From Candidatus Poribacteria bacterium (GTDB lineage Bacteria > Poribacteria > DTPJ01 > WJIO01): 24,329 nucleotides of DNA. Shown here piece by piece: positions 11,201 through 17,200 of this stretch. The stretch lies in contig WJIO01000309.1 in assembly GCA_014730235.1 (NCBI GenBank), positions 1-24,329 of the forward strand, read 5' to 3'. A program made the position numbers and the translations under genes. How positions within the stretch are numbered: the stretch's first letter is position 1; each line of letters opens with the position of its first letter. The notes beneath the pieces are model-generated. The model saw only the letters and a list, made by a program, of their open reading frames with translations, made no database searches and was not told where the DNA came from.

Positions 11201-14200
11201 TACAAAGATGGTAGCAGCGGAGGTGGCCAGGTCATTTCCAACACCTGTACTATCATCCAGCTTTATGCTTATTTTTTCAAGCTTTGAGAAACGTGTAGAA
11301 TCAGCTTCAGGTTCGCTTTCCACCACCCCGGGGGACGTGGTATCATATATAAAGCTGAATACATAAGGTTCTGCATGAGGGAACGGGTTGGCATTACCAA
11401 GGCTATCAACTGCTGTTACCTTTATCAGGTAGAGACCGTCGTCTTCTCCATCCCTTGACAGGGTTGGGAAATCAATGACCAGGGTATCTATGCCGTCATT
11501 ACTCTTGCTGGTTTCCAGAACACCGTTGGGGCCTTCTATCTCAACGTCGGATTTGTCGAAATCTATGGATGCCAGTTCATCATCCAGCTTAACAACACAG
11601 CGGTTCAGTTCCCTGCTGGTTCCACCTTTTCTCATTCCTGAGAGGGGTTCATAATTGACAGCAGTCCATGGTCTTGAGCCGATTTCCAGCTTTTCCACTT
11701 CCGGAGGCTGGCTGTCATAGTAGAAATTAACCCGCATACGATCAGATTTATGACCCTCGTTGTCATAAGCTCTTATATTTACTTCGTATTCACCATCACC
11801 CCGACCATCTGTGGCCAGAGACTGATTGAAGTTCCATATTATGGCCTGTTGGGTTTCATCATAGCTCTGGTATCCTTTGATCTTCCACCAGTCAGGAGCT
11901 TTAGACGGTGCATCCACATCAATGTATGATCTCTCGTAGTCTATACCTGTGCCGCTGTTATCCTTAAGGTATGCGATCACCTGGGTAATAATCTGGTTTG
12001 GCCCGCCTACCAGGGATTCATCCTCAGGAAATACTGAAACTATTGTCGGGGCCAGAACATTCTTACCGGATGACAGATAAGCCCTCAGGTCTGCACTAAG
12101 CTTTTCTTCATTTCCGGCCATGTCATGGATAGCATATTCTACAATGTAAATATCATCAGAATCCAGATCAAGCTCATCTTCAAGTTTCCATGTGATTGAC
12201 TCTTCGTCCTGATCTATAAGCAAGCTACCGGGTATAATAAGACCTGTTTCATCCTTCAGAACCAGACTCACCAATTCATAATCAAGACCACTGTCTTCAT
12301 CCCTTAAAGAGGCTGTGATGGAATCGAATTCATCATCATCTATCTCATCACCCTGGTAATAGGCTTTGATTGTAGTAACTTCCGGCGGCACATTGTCAAA
12401 GAAGAAGGCATCGGGAATGTGTATCGTTGCGTAATTATTGATAAAGACATCCAGAGTTGGCTTAAGATTGCCATCGTCGTTTATGACCTCTTTTTTGAGT
12501 ATGTATGTATTTTGGGCCACGTCCTTCAACCACTTACATCCGCCGCCATCGTATACATCCAGGTTTTCCAGAGCGTTATCCCTTATCAACCATATACAAC
12601 CATCGTCCTTTACTGAAACGCTGATATTTTCCGATAAAGATATTCCCTGGTTAAGAAATACTGAACGTATAGAATCAGGCAAAATCAGGCTATCAAGGAT
12701 GTCAAAATCGCTTTGCTGGACATTATTTGTACTGAAGAGCATACTTTCCACATCGTCAGAAACGAAGGCTTTAATTGTATAAAACCCCTTAAGGCTCAGG
12801 GGTATATTAAGCACGAAACGAAGTATACCTATATTTCCTGCGACAACATCCTGATCCATGTCATCAACTGTAACAATCTGAATATCACCGTTTATGTTAT
12901 TAATCGTATCGCCGCTGTTTGGTTCGATTAACTCAAGCCACATGTAATTCATAGCGAGATTTGATCCAGTATCAGCGATGGTAAGATCAATATATTCAAC
13001 ATTGTTGGTATATGGGTATTTGCCCATACAAACAGGTCCGATGCAGTTACACTCAGTTCCATTTTCAATATCCACGTCGGTAATCAAGGGTGATTCCTGA
13101 TCCACCAGGAATTTGATAGTCACAGTCTCACCCATATTTCCAACTTTATCCACAGGTGTAGCCAGCATTGTATACCAGCCTGCTGATATACCCACATCAG
13201 AACTTAATGCCCTGGTAACTTCCAGGAGCTTTTCATATATCTCCTCTCTTGGAACCAAAACAGGGTCTTCAAGGGATACCGGAGAACCAGCCGGAGAGAA
13301 TAACTCTAATTCGCAACCATCAGGGCCAGAGGAATTGTCCTTGGCCAGAACGAATATTTCCTCAATATCCCGGAATGAAGTTCCAACTGTAATAGGTTCA
13401 ACAGGGGCATCCTGGGAATCATTAACCCATACGATTGTGTCGTTTATAGCACTTCTAGATATATACGCAGGTGTAGAGTCGTATCCAAATGTTATGTTTA
13501 TATCGCTTAATTGGTTATCCGCGTTATCGGCAATAAACAATGTGGCCTTATACCAACCGTCATGAGTACCACCAGGCGTCATGTTCTTGGATAATGTAAA
13601 CAGCATATCAACCTTTGCTTCACCCTCTTTGGTTCTGCTCAGGCCTGAGTATGATATTTCACCCTCAACTTTATCGGAACGACCCAATACTAAAGACATG
13701 CCTGACAGGTTCGGGTCAAAATTAAATCCAGATGAGACCCAGTCACCGCTGACAGAATCCTGGATTCTTACTCTTATGGTTTTTACAGAACCGGATAGCC
13801 AACCAAAGTCAAAGGGCGCTTCTGAATCCTTAACTATAATATTATTGTCAGCATCCAGAAGTTTAACCTCCAATATTTCCGGCGGTATTTCATCACTTAT
13901 AGTCTGGTATTTGAAGAAATATTCATAGGTAGAATTGTTTCCCGCAACATCATAAGGTATGATTCTGACCATATATTTACCATCGTCTTCTCCTCCGGGA
14001 ACCAAACCATTATTGATAAATAAAGTTAGATTGCCATTAAGTTTATCCAATTCATTGGTGTTTTTCTCTGTTCCGATCAATATCTCCTCAGAACCCACCA
14101 TCTTATACAGGTCGATCCTTGAATCGTTAAGTTCAATGCCGCTTTTATCATCTTCAACCAGAAGGCTTATTTTCCTTATCTCAGGAGCTTGTTCATCATC

Positions 14201-17200
14201 AAGACCGATTACAACTATATTCTCATCATCCGGATCGTCTTTAATTCTTGTTTTTCTTCCCTTGCTATCGATTGCAACGGGATATTCATCATCAGTATCT
14301 ATTACATTAGGCGCAATATCATCATTAATACTGGCATTGTAATTGAATTGGATCTCTATATCTTCGCTTCTGTTCTTGGCAAAGTCTATCAGGGATATGA
14401 TTATTGTATATATACCATCTTCGCTTCCATTATCAGCTAATGGAGAATCCAGATGCCACGTGATATTCGACAAGCCATCATTGGACATCCAGCCGGATAT
14501 TGGATCACCGGCAGGCCCTATCAGCTTAATGTTAGAATTGGCAAAATCAACACCTGTTCCCTGACCATCAGTAACAGTTGCAACAACATTGCTTATCTGT
14601 GCGCTGAAATCAGAGTCTTTCTGAGGCCTTGTGTATTTTACAATAGGAGCGACTTTATCGTTGGGTACAATTGTCGGGGATTCAATAATAATACCGTGAG
14701 TTTTTTCCAGGGTTTTTGCACCGTGGTATTTTACCGCTTCAATACGTGCAATATAAGTAGTGGCATCACCTGCACCTTTACCATCCCAGGATATAGAAAA
14801 AGGCGTTGGAATCCAGTTGGGATTCTGAGCCTGGTAATTTGCTCTGTAGTCCTCTATAGTTTTTGCATCTTCAGGATATGGCAATCTTATGTCAAAGGGT
14901 GGAGAATCCGGATCATCATTGTGAACAGGTTGAAGGAAGTAATTTTCATCCGAGCGTCCTGCCCTGATACCATCCCTTACATGACGAGAAGCCCATCCAT
15001 TTGTCGTCCACACATAATATAGACATTCAGCCCATACCCGGGCGACGATCTCCTGCTTGCCGGCTTCTACAGAAAATATGTTGGCTGAAACATAATCTGC
15101 GTAGCCTGTTATGGTATAGTCTATCATAGCCACGTCATTGACTTTGTCATCATCAGGTGAGAAGGGGTTAGGTGTTACAGAGATTTCCTTTAACTCATAA
15201 GGCTCTCTTACAACAGATACGGCTCCGGAGACTTCCTGACGGAGGAAATTTCCCGCTATATCTTTTGTCAACAGCTTTTCAAATTTATAAACATATAATC
15301 CCTCATCTACATACTCACCATCATCATTCCTGCCATCCCATAAAGCAAAATGCTCTCCGGGATTAAGAACCAAAGCATATACATTAAGGGAATCATCAGG
15401 GCCTTCTTTTCTTATGGTATAAGTCTTTCTTGTATCCTCCACTATCCATAATCCATCTTCAGTTTTGGAGATAACGGCGTCATCAGAAAGATTAACACCG
15501 CTGTCTTCAAAACGCTGTCTGAGAACCGTAGAAATAGTTGATAACTCATCCTCAAAGTTTTTATCCATGCTAAACAGCACAGGTTCCAGATTTCTGACAG
15601 GATTATAAAGGTCATCCTGGGGATATATCCTTATGGTTACGCTTCCGGCTTCGGTAATGGTAAAGAAAATCTTGGTGAAATCGTCTATTCTGTCACCGTC
15701 GGGAGAGAAGGGTGAAGGTACAGCGGTTATATTTTCTATAGAAGGTGCTGTTTTATCAGCTACAGCACTTACTGCAATATCTTCATCCTCACTATCTGCA
15801 TTTACTACAATACCAAGCCATTGATTAACACCGGTATGAAGGACATAGAAATACTGAGTACCATCACTGGTAGGATGGGCAATATCCGCGCCGTCAATCC
15901 ATGGGGATGATGCACCAGACTGCCAGAGATTGGTTTTCAAAATCTCTTTAATTTCTTCATCGGTTTTATCCGCTAAATCAATAAAACGTGATGTGCTTCT
16001 GTATATATCAGCAGTTCCATCACCAGTCCATATTAAGCGTATCTGACCATTGGGAATGGCCTGGGCTATGGCCGACTGTTCTTTTTCACCTATACCTGTT
16101 ACGTCTATGAATATTTCTTCCGTATTATATATATGACCGGCATTGTCCTGAACTTTTATATTTAGTTTGGGGTTATTGAAGTCAACCGGGATATTTATGG
16201 AGTAGCTCCAGTTTAATAGTCCTACAACAGGTTCCCATATACCTTCATAGTCGTCCCATGATATTTTTATTTCAACAGACTTTACACCAGAAATATTATC
16301 AATAGCTACACCCTGGACTACCAAAGTACCGGATATCTCATCAATTAAGATAGAGTCTTCCGGAATTTCCGGCATTGTTCTGTCTATTTTTACTAAGTTG
16401 TTAGCCTCTACTTCATCCCCGGTATTACCCACTTCATCACGACCATAATATTTAATAGAAAATTCACCATCACCTTTTTCTATAAATCTATCATCTATAA
16501 CATCGTCTTCGGAATATTCCAGGAATTCTATTTCGACACTTTCTTCAAATTCACCGTTTAAAACTATCTCACCAGTGTTAATATTTGTAACATTTACGAA
16601 TATAGTTTCAACAGGATTATCTTCATATTCGGCTTCCAGAGTTACTGTAACGTCGGAAGTCTGCCAACCACTGGGTGTATCGTCTGAAACAACAGGGGCA
16701 GTATGGTCAACTATTAACTCAATTGTCTCAAAACCAGTAGATTTATTACCAACTTCGTCAACAGCCGTTGCACTGATCTCATATTTACCTTCTATTACTT
16801 CCAGAATATAAGGTTCTGCAGGAGTTACAATACCAGTGACCTGATCCCATGAATCTTCAGGGAATTTACCATCAATAAAAGAGGCATTTAGAGTACCTAC
16901 CAGGTTATTATTCATTCGGATTTCTACTTTTGCTTCTGGTTCTGCATAACCTTCGATCTCAATGGAAGTTCCGCCAAAGGGGGATTCAGGCAAAGAATGT
17001 ATAACAGGGGGGGCGGGGGGATTGTTGTCCACTATCACCGGTATATTGCTTTCGGCAGTTTCATCCTGAGTTGTGGCATCAACGGCGGTTATTACAAGGT
17101 TATATGTATCTTCATCATCGGGATTTATAAAAATATATTCTTCATCTTCGTTTTTTATCATACCATCCCAGCATATCTGATGATTGCCTCGTTTAATGGT

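Noticed and set aside
5735-12060. CRISPR-like or satellite array
   Set aside because: The periodicity is at protein level; DNA copies are diverged, about 300-370 bp long and in frame, with no short identical repeats and spacers.
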